A stretch of DNA of 64,000 nt, taken from contig NZ_BNCI01000001.1 in NCBI RefSeq assembly GCF_014656395.1, positions 496,001-560,000 of the forward strand, written 5' to 3'. Each line of letters starts with the position of its first letter. Position 1 is the stretch's first letter. Shown here one piece after another: positions 18,591-26,653 of the stretch. This DNA comes from Kordiimonas sediminis. GTDB lineage: Bacteria; Pseudomonadota; Alphaproteobacteria; Sphingomonadales; Kordiimonadaceae. The notes under the pieces were generated by a model. That model was not told the DNA's origin and searched no databases. It was given only the letters and a program-made list of their open reading frames with translations. A program made the position numbers and the translations under genes.

Positions 18591-19708
18591 TATTCCTCGC
18601 TCCCCAGACCTTGGACCATACCTTTCAGCACAGCAATACCCGTTACAGCAACGTCCATGGACGCCGTAATATCTCCGGTAATGCCGTAGAAGTCTGGCTC
18701 TTCACTTATCAGCGTGACTGGCTGAACAGAGAAGCCTGCGGCGGTTTTAACGAACACATAATGCTTGCCCGCTTCCTTGATAACAGCCTGGCGCGGTACT
18801 TTCAGCGTATGCCGTGCATCACCTGCAAGCGCAATGGACGCCGCCGTAAACTGGCCTGGGATAAGCTTTTCAGTGCCTTCCCGGATCTCAGCAGTCACAA
18901 GAATACCCTGATCGGCACCGTGGATCATACGTCCAACCGACAGAACCTTGCCTGCGATCTGTTCTTTGACAAGCCGAACTACAGCACCGGTGGCAATTAA
19001 AGGACGCATGTCGGCCGGCACATGAATACGCACCCACAAGGCATCCATCTGCCCCAGCGTATAGAGCGCCTCACCTTCCGTGACATTATCGCCCACGTCC
19101 GCCGTCTGTGTCAGGATTTCACCCGCAAACGGCGCTTTCAGCGACAGCGTTTTATGAAAAGCATCCCCTGTGGCCAGTGCCTTAAGTCCTGCATCCGTTA
19201 GCCCCTGTAATTTCAGGGAGGTTTCAGCCTGCCGCAGTTTATTCGCGGCCTGATCGCGTTCCAACTGCGCATCCAGACGGCGTTTTTCAGAGATAATGCC
19301 CTCTTCAAACAGTTTCAAATCCCGCTGGAAATTGATTTCACTGGCGCGAAACGCACTTACGGCATCCAGATACAGACGCTGTTCCTCCAAAAATTCCGGG
19401 CTGGCAATTTCGGCCAGAACATCCCCTGCGTCGACCCGCATACCTTCAAGCGCGGACATGGATGTGACCACCCCCGCATGCAGCGGCGATATTGCTGACA
19501 CCTGATTATTGGCGATCGAAATTTCTGCCGGATAAGCAGGGCTGAAAATCGTTGTATCAACTGATGGAGCTGCAGTCGTTATATTGTGGGTCCGCATTTG
19601 ATCGGCCGATATCTGCAAAATAGTCTCTTCAGCCTGAAGGCCAGCGGCTGGCAAAAGAAAAAAGCCCGCAAGCGACGCTACTGAAACGATGTTAGAAAAA
19701 CGGTTCAT
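18590..19708 (-). CDS. RND efflux membrane fusion (periplasmic adaptor) protein
   Basis: About 372 residues. A signal peptide (MNRFSNIVSVASLAGFFLLP to AGLQAEE) is followed by a lipoyl-like half (GVVTSMSALEGMRVDAGDVL), a helical hairpin, the second lipoyl half (LKAPFAGEILTQTADVGDNV) and a beta-barrel (LWVRIHVPADMRPLIATGAV). This is the CzcB/CusB architecture; the protein bridges the pump and the outer-membrane channel. The ATG at 19708 has a GGAG ribosome site and overlaps the upstream gene by 4 bp. No CusF-like or metal-binding His-rich tail is visible. Confidence 0.9.
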   Translation of the reverse strand: MNRFSNIVSVASLAGFFLLPAAGLQAEETILQISADQMRTHNITTAAPSVDTTIFSPAYPAEISIANNQVSAISPLHAGVVTSMSALEGMRVDAGDVLAEIASPEFLEEQRLYLDAVSAFRASEINFQRDLKLFEEGIISEKRRLDAQLERDQAANKLRQAETSLKLQGLTDAGLKALATGDAFHKTLSLKAPFAGEILTQTADVGDNVTEGEALYTLGQMDALWVRIHVPADMRPLIATGAVVRLVKEQIAGKVLSVGRMIHGADQGILVTAEIREGTEKLIPGQFTAASIALAGDARHTLKVPRQAVIKEAGKHYVFVKTAAGFSVQPVTLISEEPDFYGITGDITASMDVAVTGIAVLKGMVQGLGSEE

Positions 19709-21000
19709 TGTGGAAGTACTCCTTTGGCCTGATTGTGTCGCGCAACCGCAAGGCCGCATTCCAATTTTTGGATTTCATACTGACGAATAGATTCAAGGTG
19801 AGTTTCCTGCACCCGCAGGAAATCAATTAGACTGTACTCACCAAGCTCATACGCTTTTTTACCAGAAGACTGGGCGGTCTCTGACGCTGCCCAGTGTGCT
19901 TTGGCTGCTTTTTCCTGAAGGTCACAGGTTTGCAGTTCGTGCTCTACCTCATGAAACAAGAGCGCCTGTTCTCGTTCCGCCAGCTTTAGATCACGTTCAG
20001 CAACTGCAAGCGCGCTCGCGGCTTCCGCGCGCTCCCTAGCATTATAATCGCGCCCCCCTATCGGGATGGACACACCTACATTCACGGTATTGCTGGCAGA
20101 CACACCATATTCGCTTCTGGAGCGTTTCACACCCAAAGACACTGTCGGGGCCGTTGCCCATTTTTTGTTAACGGCAGTTGCCTCAGCCCGCTGCACTTCT
20201 GCCACCTGGCGAGCGTAGGCAACAGGCGGCGTGTCCTGCCCTGCAGGAACCGTTGCAACCGTCTCACTGCTTACCGGGGGCATTACATCAAGACCAGTGA
20301 AGGAACGATAGGCCAAAAGGCTGTCCACCAGTTCTTTTTCTGCTTCCTTGATGGCCATTTGCTTTTCCAGAAGCGTTTGATTTACAAGCAAAAGTTCCTG
20401 TTTGGAACGTTCCCCAAGTGCCACAGATCGCTCCACCTGATTTTTGAAGGAAACAACCATATCCAGTTCTTTCTCTGCCAGACGGTATGACTGATCAGTC
20501 ATTTTTATCTGCCACAGAAGTTCGCGAACCTGTCCTGCAACATACCAGCGCAGACGGACACGATATTGTTCGGCTTGCTCCCTGCTCGACGAGGCGGCAA
20601 TTCGGGAATATTTCTTTTGCCCTGGCATCCACACAGGCGCTGATAAAATACCTTCGTATTCCCGCTGCCCAATGTCAGACGCAAAACTATCATTCTCATA
20701 GCGCAGGGAAAGTTCCGGTGACCCGGCAAAAAGCTTCGATGCCTGTGCCTTATAGGCATCCCCTTTGGCATCAAGGGCCTTTGCCATATGCTGCTCTGGA
20801 ACGTGGTCAAAAACCAGATCAATCACAGCGCCCATGGTCAGGGTTTTATCAACGGTTACCTGTGCGTGATCAGGTGCATGCAATTCATCATGTTGCGATA
20901 CCGAATCTGTGGCCGCCATGACGTTACCGGCCATTAATGCAGCGCCTACACATAGCGCCAAAGGACTAATCCAAAATGTTTTCAAATGAAATTTGTACAT
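19705..21000 (-). CDS. Outer-membrane efflux factor, TolC/CzcC family
   Basis: About 431 residues starting MYKFHLKTFWISPLALCVG, a secretion signal. The mature part has two long helical repeats of the OEP family, e.g. SPELSLRYENDSF with the following coiled region, and ATAVNKKWATAPTVSLGVKR with VGVSIPIGGRDYNARER. It forms the trimeric outer-membrane duct of the tripartite metal pump. The ATG at 21000 is preceded by GGAGAG. It is the first gene of the leftward efflux operon (OMF, adaptor, pump, DUF3240, then regulator and kinase). Confidence 0.9.
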   Translation of the reverse strand: MYKFHLKTFWISPLALCVGAALMAGNVMAATDSVSQHDELHAPDHAQVTVDKTLTMGAVIDLVFDHVPEQHMAKALDAKGDAYKAQASKLFAGSPELSLRYENDSFASDIGQREYEGILSAPVWMPGQKKYSRIAASSSREQAEQYRVRLRWYVAGQVRELLWQIKMTDQSYRLAEKELDMVVSFKNQVERSVALGERSKQELLLVNQTLLEKQMAIKEAEKELVDSLLAYRSFTGLDVMPPVSSETVATVPAGQDTPPVAYARQVAEVQRAEATAVNKKWATAPTVSLGVKRSRSEYGVSASNTVNVGVSIPIGGRDYNARERAEAASALAVAERDLKLAEREQALLFHEVEHELQTCDLQEKAAKAHWAASETAQSSGKKAYELGEYSLIDFLRVQETHLESIRQYEIQKLECGLAVARHNQAKGVLPQ

Positions 21001-21161
21001 TTGTCTCTCCATAATTAAGGAGAGATGTAACGACGCAACCTGAAACGAACCTGAAAACATAGACTTTTTTGATGCTCAGGCTGCCTGCGTTCCTTAGGCC
21101 AGAGACACACGCGCTAAAGATAGATTACATGCAGTGGGTATTATACTGGTTTATCTGACGA

Positions 21162-22064
21162 TCAATCAGGCTCTGCAATAGAGGTCAGCAAAGCGGCAGC
21201 TTCTTTGGATAAAGATGCACGAGATGCAGCCAGATATATATCCAAATCCGGGAATCGCATCAAAATTGCTTTCTCTGGCCCTTCCCGCCAGACAGGCAAC
21301 CGCTGTGCTGCTTGCAGATCATCCTGGTGCAAGATAAAAACCTGGGTGCGCAACCGGTTAAAAAGATGGATATCCTTCTCAAGTATGAGATTGGAAATCT
21401 GAATAACCCGATTAACCGGAAAACCCATTGTCTGCAGCATACCGCACTGTGCCGTATTAAATTCACAGGACGCAACAATGTTACCTTTTAAAATATTGAT
21501 CGGTTTCAAGTCCTCAACCGACAAGGCAGCATCACCAATCAGATAATAATCCATGCTTTCTATTTTCTTAAGCCATATATACTCGGTCTCGCGCTCCTTT
21601 GTACGAATAAGCGCATTGACCAGCGTATTTCTGCCGTCTCCTGCCTCCCGCATGATCCGTGTCCAGGGTAGGTACCGCACTCTGTACCGCAGGCCCACCC
21701 GGTCCAGATACTCTTGAGAGAATTTTAAAAACCTCGCAACCTGCTGAATGTTCTTTGAATCCGGGGTGACTATAACCGAGTGATCTACATAGAGATCAAA
21801 AACCGGGGGATCTTGATCTATAGGGGCCTTACCGCCCAAGCTTGAAGTATTCGTCGCCCCCTCGGGGCTAGTACCATCAGATGCCTGTCTGCCCGCAGGA
21901 TGGTCTGGCATGATTCGCTGCCCTGTTGCAGAGGGTGATGTAACGACCTCCTTGCCGTGCATGGCACTCGCAACTGCGGCCCCACCGAAGGAACCTACCG
22001 CCAAAAGCCCGGCGAAAACCATTATGAGTTTCACAAAATTCGACACAAAATCCACCGCCCACAA
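21162..22064 (-). CDS. Periplasmic solute-binding protein family 3-like
   Basis: About 300 residues with an N-terminal hydrophobic secretion signal (FVKLIMVFAGLLAVGSFGGA), a low-complexity linker and then a domain resembling amino-acid-type solute-binding proteins (YRVRYLPWTRIMREAGDGRN, NALIRTKERETEYIWLKK, DYYLIGDAALSVEDLKPINI). No transporter subunits are adjacent, so it may serve as a sensor or be an orphan. The frame starts at a TTG (22064); a GTG at 22055 and an ATG at 22022 are alternatives, the last cutting into the signal. It is divergent from the nagB-II operon. Confidence 0.6.
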   Translation of the reverse strand: MWAVDFVSNFVKLIMVFAGLLAVGSFGGAAVASAMHGKEVVTSPSATGQRIMPDHPAGRQASDGTSPEGATNTSSLGGKAPIDQDPPVFDLYVDHSVIVTPDSKNIQQVARFLKFSQEYLDRVGLRYRVRYLPWTRIMREAGDGRNTLVNALIRTKERETEYIWLKKIESMDYYLIGDAALSVEDLKPINILKGNIVASCEFNTAQCGMLQTMGFPVNRVIQISNLILEKDIHLFNRLRTQVFILHQDDLQAAQRLPVWREGPEKAILMRFPDLDIYLAASRASLSKEAAALLTSIAEPD

Positions 22065-22594
22065 TCATAAGAGGTATTTCTTAGTGTACACCTACGTCTA
22101 TAGACCTAAATCTTGCCCTTAGATAAACTAAAACTATTTAGTTAATAAAGACTTTCGTCCATACCTTGCCTATATTTGTGTAAAATATACATAAAATCTA
22201 TGGTTTTATTACTATACAAAGCATCAGACGTTCTGCCACAAAAATCATGCGATATGATTGCACTGCAGGCTAACTCCTGCCTCCCCGCCTGAACATCCAG
22301 CGTGCACCACACATGTCCCCTTGGTTCTGTTTTTTGACATTATGATTGACAACGTTGTCAGTGCTGCGTATGAAAGCATTGGGAGGTTTACAGCATACCG
22401 TTCTGCAAAACAGAAATGCAGCCTGCAGGGGCATATATACTTCTGCGTATTCAGCTAACAGGCAAACGGCACATTCTTCTGAATGGCGGTATCTAACCTT
22501 AACCATAGAGGTCCATAGGCAGAGACGGAAAATCTTCCAGCCGGATGCACACCTCTGTATGCAGGACATAAAAGCGGGGACTATTAGAAAGACC
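22065..22594 (+). other. Intergenic region with the nag promoter and long leader
   Basis: This 530-bp stretch between the solute-binding protein and nagB-II holds no convincing gene. A frame open from 22346 runs into nagB-II but its first 83 codons show no sugar-isomerase homology. The notable content is the operator/promoter at 22346-22374; the remaining roughly 215 bases to the nagB-II ATG would be an untranslated leader if that promoter is used. I see no ribozyme or riboswitch pattern I recognise. Confidence 0.5.
22346..22374 (+). promoter_or_regulatory. NagR operator overlapping the nagB-II promoter
   Basis: TGACAACGTTGTCA at 22347-22360 is a perfect 14-bp palindrome, the same motif found three times upstream of nagR. 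It overlaps a consensus -35 (TTGACA, 22346-22351) with a fair -10 (TATGAA, 22369-22374) at 17-bp spacing, an arrangement expected for LacI-type repression relieved by a GlcNAc metabolite. Confidence 0.75.
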
Positions 22595-23632
22595 ATGACA
22601 CTTTTTGCACAAGACACCTTAATGCACAAAGAAGCACGGGAAGCAGGTGCGGTTGTGGCGCATCAATATGCTGCCAATCTTCCCATCATTGAAAAACTGA
22701 TTACTGAGTTGAGAGCCTCTCCCCCGCATGCAATTGTAACCTGCGCCCGCGGCAGTTCCGACCACGCTGCCACATACGCGAAATATATGTTTGAAACCCA
22801 GGTTGGTCTTCTCACAAGTTCGGCGGCCCCTTCGGTCCGGTCAGTATATGGAAGCACACTGAAACTGAACAACACATTGTTTGTCGCCATATCACAGTCA
22901 GGGGCCAGCCCGGATTTGGTAGCAACAGCGCAGGCCGCAAAAGACGCCGGCGCACTGGTTGTTGCCTTTGTCAATGTGTCCGACAGCCCACTTGCCGCGC
23001 TTGCAGATTATTTTATTCCCCTGCACGCAGGCCCGGAAAACAGCGTCGCTGCGACGAAAACCTACATCGCAACGCTTGCCGCCATCTTGCAGTTCACTGC
23101 GCACTGGTCCCGCAGCGCGCCCCTGTTATCTGCTGTAGATAATTTATCTACTGACTTGCTGCAGGCGGCAGATCTGGACTGGTCTGCTGCGACAAAAATC
23201 CTATCCAACGCGCGAAACTTTTTTGTCATTGGTCGCGGTACAAGTTTTGGTATTGCGCAGGAAGCTGCGCTTAAATTCAAGGAAACATCCGGCCTGCACG
23301 CAGAAGCATACAGCGCGGCCGAGGTTAAACACGGCCCCATGGCAATTGTCGGCCAAGACTTTCCAATCCTTGTATTCCGGCAGGAGGACCAAACGGCAGA
23401 AAGTATCGACAGCGTTGTCGAAGATTTCATTGGCCGCGGCGCACGGGTCATGGTGGCAGGTAAAGACTTTGATGGTGCCGTCAATCTTCCATATATTGTT
23501 GATCGGCACCCGGCTGTTGCCCCGATTTTGCTGGTGCAAAGTTTTTACATTATGGTCAATGCTTTATCTGTCATGCGTGGCTATAATCCAGACAAACCAC
23601 CACATTTAAACAAAGTGACAGAGACAGTATAA
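22595..23632 (+). CDS. nagB-II: Glucosamine-6-phosphate deaminase, NagB-II (SIS-domain) type
   Basis: The protein has about 345 residues and two SIS domains, like the isomerase half of GlmS without the glutaminase part. Sugar-phosphate loops are visible as TCARGSSDHAATYAKYMFE, AISQSGASPDLVATA, GPENSVAATKTYIATLA and VIGRGTSFGIAQEAALKFKE. This class (COG2222) converts glucosamine-6-phosphate to fructose-6-phosphate and ammonia in proteobacterial GlcNAc loci that lack classical NagB. It overlaps nagA by one base (TAATG). The ATG at 22595 gives the usual length; the ribosome site (AGAAAG) is weak. Regulation is by the operator at 22347-22360. Confidence 0.9.
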   Translation: MTLFAQDTLMHKEAREAGAVVAHQYAANLPIIEKLITELRASPPHAIVTCARGSSDHAATYAKYMFETQVGLLTSSAAPSVRSVYGSTLKLNNTLFVAISQSGASPDLVATAQAAKDAGALVVAFVNVSDSPLAALADYFIPLHAGPENSVAATKTYIATLAAILQFTAHWSRSAPLLSAVDNLSTDLLQAADLDWSAATKILSNARNFFVIGRGTSFGIAQEAALKFKETSGLHAEAYSAAEVKHGPMAIVGQDFPILVFRQEDQTAESIDSVVEDFIGRGARVMVAGKDFDGAVNLPYIVDRHPAVAPILLVQSFYIMVNALSVMRGYNPDKPPHLNKVTETV

Positions 23633-24786
23633 TGACAATTGCATTCACAGGAGGGGCGATTTTAACGCCTGTCGGTTTTCAAACAGACATGTCCCTACTT
23701 GTTGAAGGCAGCGTCATTACAGCTGTTGGCCCAACAGCCCATCAGGATGCCGATACCGTCATTGATCTGGCAGGTGACATGCTGATCCCGGGTTTTACCG
23801 ACATTCAGGTAAACGGCGGCGGCGGCATATTATTCAACGACAACCCCACTGTTGATGCCATCCGGGCAATCGGGCGTGCACACCGTCCCTTTGGCACAAC
23901 GGGATACCTGCCCACATTGATCAGTGACGATCTGGACAAAACTGCGGCCGCCATCGCGGCTGTGGATGCCGCGATCACAGAGGGTGTGCCCGGCGTCTTA
24001 GGTATTCATATTGAAGGGCCGTTTCTAAACCCGTTGAAGAAAGGCATTCATAACGCCGACAAATTCCGCACGTTGGACGACGCCGCAATTGATCTTCTGT
24101 CCAGCCTCAAACACGGTGTGACACACGTCACCCTGGCCCCGGAACAAACATCACCAGACATGATCCGAAAGCTTGTGCAGCGCGGTGTGAAAGTATCAGC
24201 GGGCCACACCAATGCGACCTATGAAGAAACCATGGACGCGCTGGATGCGGGGTTAAGCGGCTTTACCCATCTGTATAATGCGATGACCCCGATGGAGAGC
24301 AGAAAACCCGGCGTGGTTGGTGCTGCATTTGCGTATGCTCGCAGTTTCGCCGGCATCATTGTCGACGGTTTTCATGTGCATCCCGGCAGTTTAAAAGCAG
24401 CAATCGCCGCCAAGGGCATTCACCATATGATGTTGGTAACTGACGCTATGCCGTGCGTCGGCGCAAAAGATAAATCCTTCCGCTTGCAGGGCATAGATAT
24501 CAAAGTCATCGACGGCAAATGCACCGGACCGGACGGTACGCTTGCCGGGTCTGACCTTGATATGATCTCTGCCGTCAGAAACAGCATTAATTGGCTGGAC
24601 ATATCGCTGGAGAGCGCAGTGGCAATGGCAAGCACATCTCCTGCGGCATATCTGGGCTTAACTGAAACTATCGGCACACTGGAGACTGGCAAGCAGGCAA
24701 ATATGCTGCGCCTGTCCGCATCACTGGACATAAAAGAAAGCTGGATTGGCGGAAGGGAAGCCACCGATCCGACGAGGAGCACCTAA
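23632..24786 (+). CDS. nagA: N-acetylglucosamine-6-phosphate deacetylase
   Basis: This 384-residue amidohydrolase has all the expected NagA landmarks: GFTDIQVNGGGGILFND after strand 1 (where other amidohydrolases carry H-x-H), the metal ligand glutamate in GIHIEGPFLNP, HTNATYEE, GFTHLYNAMTPMESR (histidine ligand) and the catalytic aspartate in LVTDAMP. It removes acetate from GlcNAc-6-phosphate in the cytoplasm to give the substrate for the adjacent NagB-II. It starts one base inside the nagB-II stop and ends 12 bp before the symporter gene. Confidence 0.95.
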   Translation: MTIAFTGGAILTPVGFQTDMSLLVEGSVITAVGPTAHQDADTVIDLAGDMLIPGFTDIQVNGGGGILFNDNPTVDAIRAIGRAHRPFGTTGYLPTLISDDLDKTAAAIAAVDAAITEGVPGVLGIHIEGPFLNPLKKGIHNADKFRTLDDAAIDLLSSLKHGVTHVTLAPEQTSPDMIRKLVQRGVKVSAGHTNATYEETMDALDAGLSGFTHLYNAMTPMESRKPGVVGAAFAYARSFAGIIVDGFHVHPGSLKAAIAAKGIHHMMLVTDAMPCVGAKDKSFRLQGIDIKVIDGKCTGPDGTLAGSDLDMISAVRNSINWLDISLESAVAMASTSPAAYLGLTETIGTLETGKQANMLRLSASLDIKESWIGGREATDPTRST

Positions 24787-24798
24787 GAGGGGAAATTC

Positions 24799-26520
24799 AT
24801 GGCGTTAACACTTTTCGACTGGAGTATTGTTGCCGCAGTACTGCTAACAATATTGTTTGTTGGGCTTTATGTCAGCAAGCGGGCAAGCGCCAACAGTAGT
24901 TCCTTCTTTCTTGGTGGCCGGAATATGCCCTGGTGGCTTTTGGGGACATCCATGGTGGCAACAACCTTCGCCACTGATACCCCCAACCTGGTCACGGGTC
25001 TTGTCCGCACGGGTGGTGTTGCTGCTAACTGGGTGTGGTGGGCCTTTTTGATAACCGGCATGCTGACCGCCTGTGTCTATGCCAAGCTCTGGCGCCGGCT
25101 GGGTGTGACAACCGACATTGAATTCTACGAAAGACGCTACAGCGGCAAACCCGCTGCCTTTTTGCGCGGGTTTCGGGCGATATATCTGGGGGTCTTTTTC
25201 AATGTCATGATCATGGCGAATGTGACACTGGCCATCACAAAGTTTGGTAATGTCCTTTTCAATGTCTCTCCGATTATTGTGGTGATTGTCGCCGCAACCG
25301 TCACGGTTATCTTCTCTGCTGCCGGCGGCTTGCTTGGCGTATTGATCACCGACATGATTTTGTTTGTCATTTCTATGATTGGGGCCATTTGTGCGGCTTA
25401 TTACGCGGTAAACCACGAATCTGTGGGCGGTCTTGACGCACTTTTAAGCGCGCCGGACGTCATCAGCAAAATGGACCTCTTGCCCGACTTTTCCGACCCA
25501 ACCCAGTGGATACCGCTCCTGCTGATTCCGTTAGCGGTTCAGTGGTGGTCCGCCTGGTATCCGGGCGCTGAACCCGGTGGCGGCGGCTATGTTGCCCAGC
25601 GCATGCTGTCAGCCAAAAACGAACGGCATGCAGCCGGGGCTACGACCTTCTTCAACTTTGCCCACTATGCGCTGCGGCCATGGCCCTGGATACTCGTGGC
25701 ACTTGCGTCCATCGTGGTATTCCCGGATCTGGACAGTATTCGCACGGCCCTCCCCCATGTGGATGAAAGCCTGATCAAAGATGACCTGGCGTATCCCGCT
25801 ATGCTTACATTCCTGCCATCTGGTTTGCTGGGCCTTGTTGTTGCATCGCTTGTTGCAGCGTATGTATCGACAATCTCGACCAGCCTGAACTGGGGGGCCA
25901 GTTATACAGTTAATGACGTCTATTTGCGTTTTATCAAACCAGACGCCACCCCAAAGCAGCAGGTCATGATGGGGCGGCTGATGACGGTTTGCCTGATGGC
26001 GATCACCTGTGTCTTTGCCTTGATGCTGGAAAGCGCCATGCAGGCTTTCAACCTTCTACTGTCGGTAGGGGCAGGGACAGGCCTCTTGTTCCTTGTTCGC
26101 TGGTTCTGGCACCGGGTTAACGCCTGGTCTGAAATATCTGCTATGATCATTTCATTCAGCGTCAGTATCTATATGCAGTTTTTTGGCCCCGAAGGCTGGG
26201 CAGACTGGCAAATTTTCACCGTCTCCGTCGCTATCACGACTGTGGGCTGGATCACAGTCACGCTCTTTACAGGACGTACAGATCAGAAGGTTCTGGACGA
26301 GTTTGATGCGTCACTGGTCTCGGAACTTGAAGGGGATGAACAGTCAGTGCGGTCCGGTGTTATCGCGGCTCTGTGGGCGACAGCAGGCGTTTACAGCCTG
26401 TTATTTGGCACCGGCAACCTTCTGTACGGCGAGTATCATATCAGTGCCATGTGTCTTGCGGTCATGCTGATCGCTGTCTGGCGTACCAAAAACTATATTA
26501 TGAGCATCCCGGAGAAATAA
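24799..26520 (+). CDS. Sodium/solute symporter (SSS family), probable GlcNAc transporter
   Basis: The 573-residue protein has about 13-14 hydrophobic segments and the SSS-family start (FFLGGRNMPWWLLGTSMVAT, then DTPNLVTGLVRTGGVAANW) and core (AYVSTISTSLNWGASYTVND). SSS proteins couple sodium to uptake of sugars, amino acids or similar solutes across the inner membrane. Its place directly behind nagB-II and nagA, and the absence of a nagP-type or PTS transporter here, suggest that it imports GlcNAc or a short oligomer. A strong terminator follows at 26597-26627. Confidence 0.85.
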   Translation: MALTLFDWSIVAAVLLTILFVGLYVSKRASANSSSFFLGGRNMPWWLLGTSMVATTFATDTPNLVTGLVRTGGVAANWVWWAFLITGMLTACVYAKLWRRLGVTTDIEFYERRYSGKPAAFLRGFRAIYLGVFFNVMIMANVTLAITKFGNVLFNVSPIIVVIVAATVTVIFSAAGGLLGVLITDMILFVISMIGAICAAYYAVNHESVGGLDALLSAPDVISKMDLLPDFSDPTQWIPLLLIPLAVQWWSAWYPGAEPGGGGYVAQRMLSAKNERHAAGATTFFNFAHYALRPWPWILVALASIVVFPDLDSIRTALPHVDESLIKDDLAYPAMLTFLPSGLLGLVVASLVAAYVSTISTSLNWGASYTVNDVYLRFIKPDATPKQQVMMGRLMTVCLMAITCVFALMLESAMQAFNLLLSVGAGTGLLFLVRWFWHRVNAWSEISAMIISFSVSIYMQFFGPEGWADWQIFTVSVAITTVGWITVTLFTGRTDQKVLDEFDASLVSELEGDEQSVRSGVIAALWATAGVYSLLFGTGNLLYGEYHISAMCLAVMLIAVWRTKNYIMSIPEK

Positions 26521-26596
26521 ACCCAAGCCGAACGCCCTGAACCACAGGGCGCAAAGGTTCCCGGGGACAAAGCACCTCCCTGCTTTCCCCCAAAAG

Positions 26597-26627
26597 AAAA
26601 GGCACCCGCGTATGGGTGCCTTTTTTT
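26597..26627. terminator. Bidirectional rho-independent terminator
   Basis: AAAAGGCACCC and GGGTGCCTTTT form an 11-bp stem around a GCGTAT loop, followed by more T on the + strand, with the A-rich start serving the - strand. It lies between the convergent symporter and hexosaminidase genes, ending both GlcNAc operons. Confidence 0.9.
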
Positions 26628-26653
26628 GTACCGTGTGGCGTTTTTATACCGCC

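Noticed and set aside
22346-22594. N-terminal extension of NagB-II from an ATG at 22346
   Set aside because: The 83 added codons show no homology to the family, and the ATG would lie within the promoter/operator.
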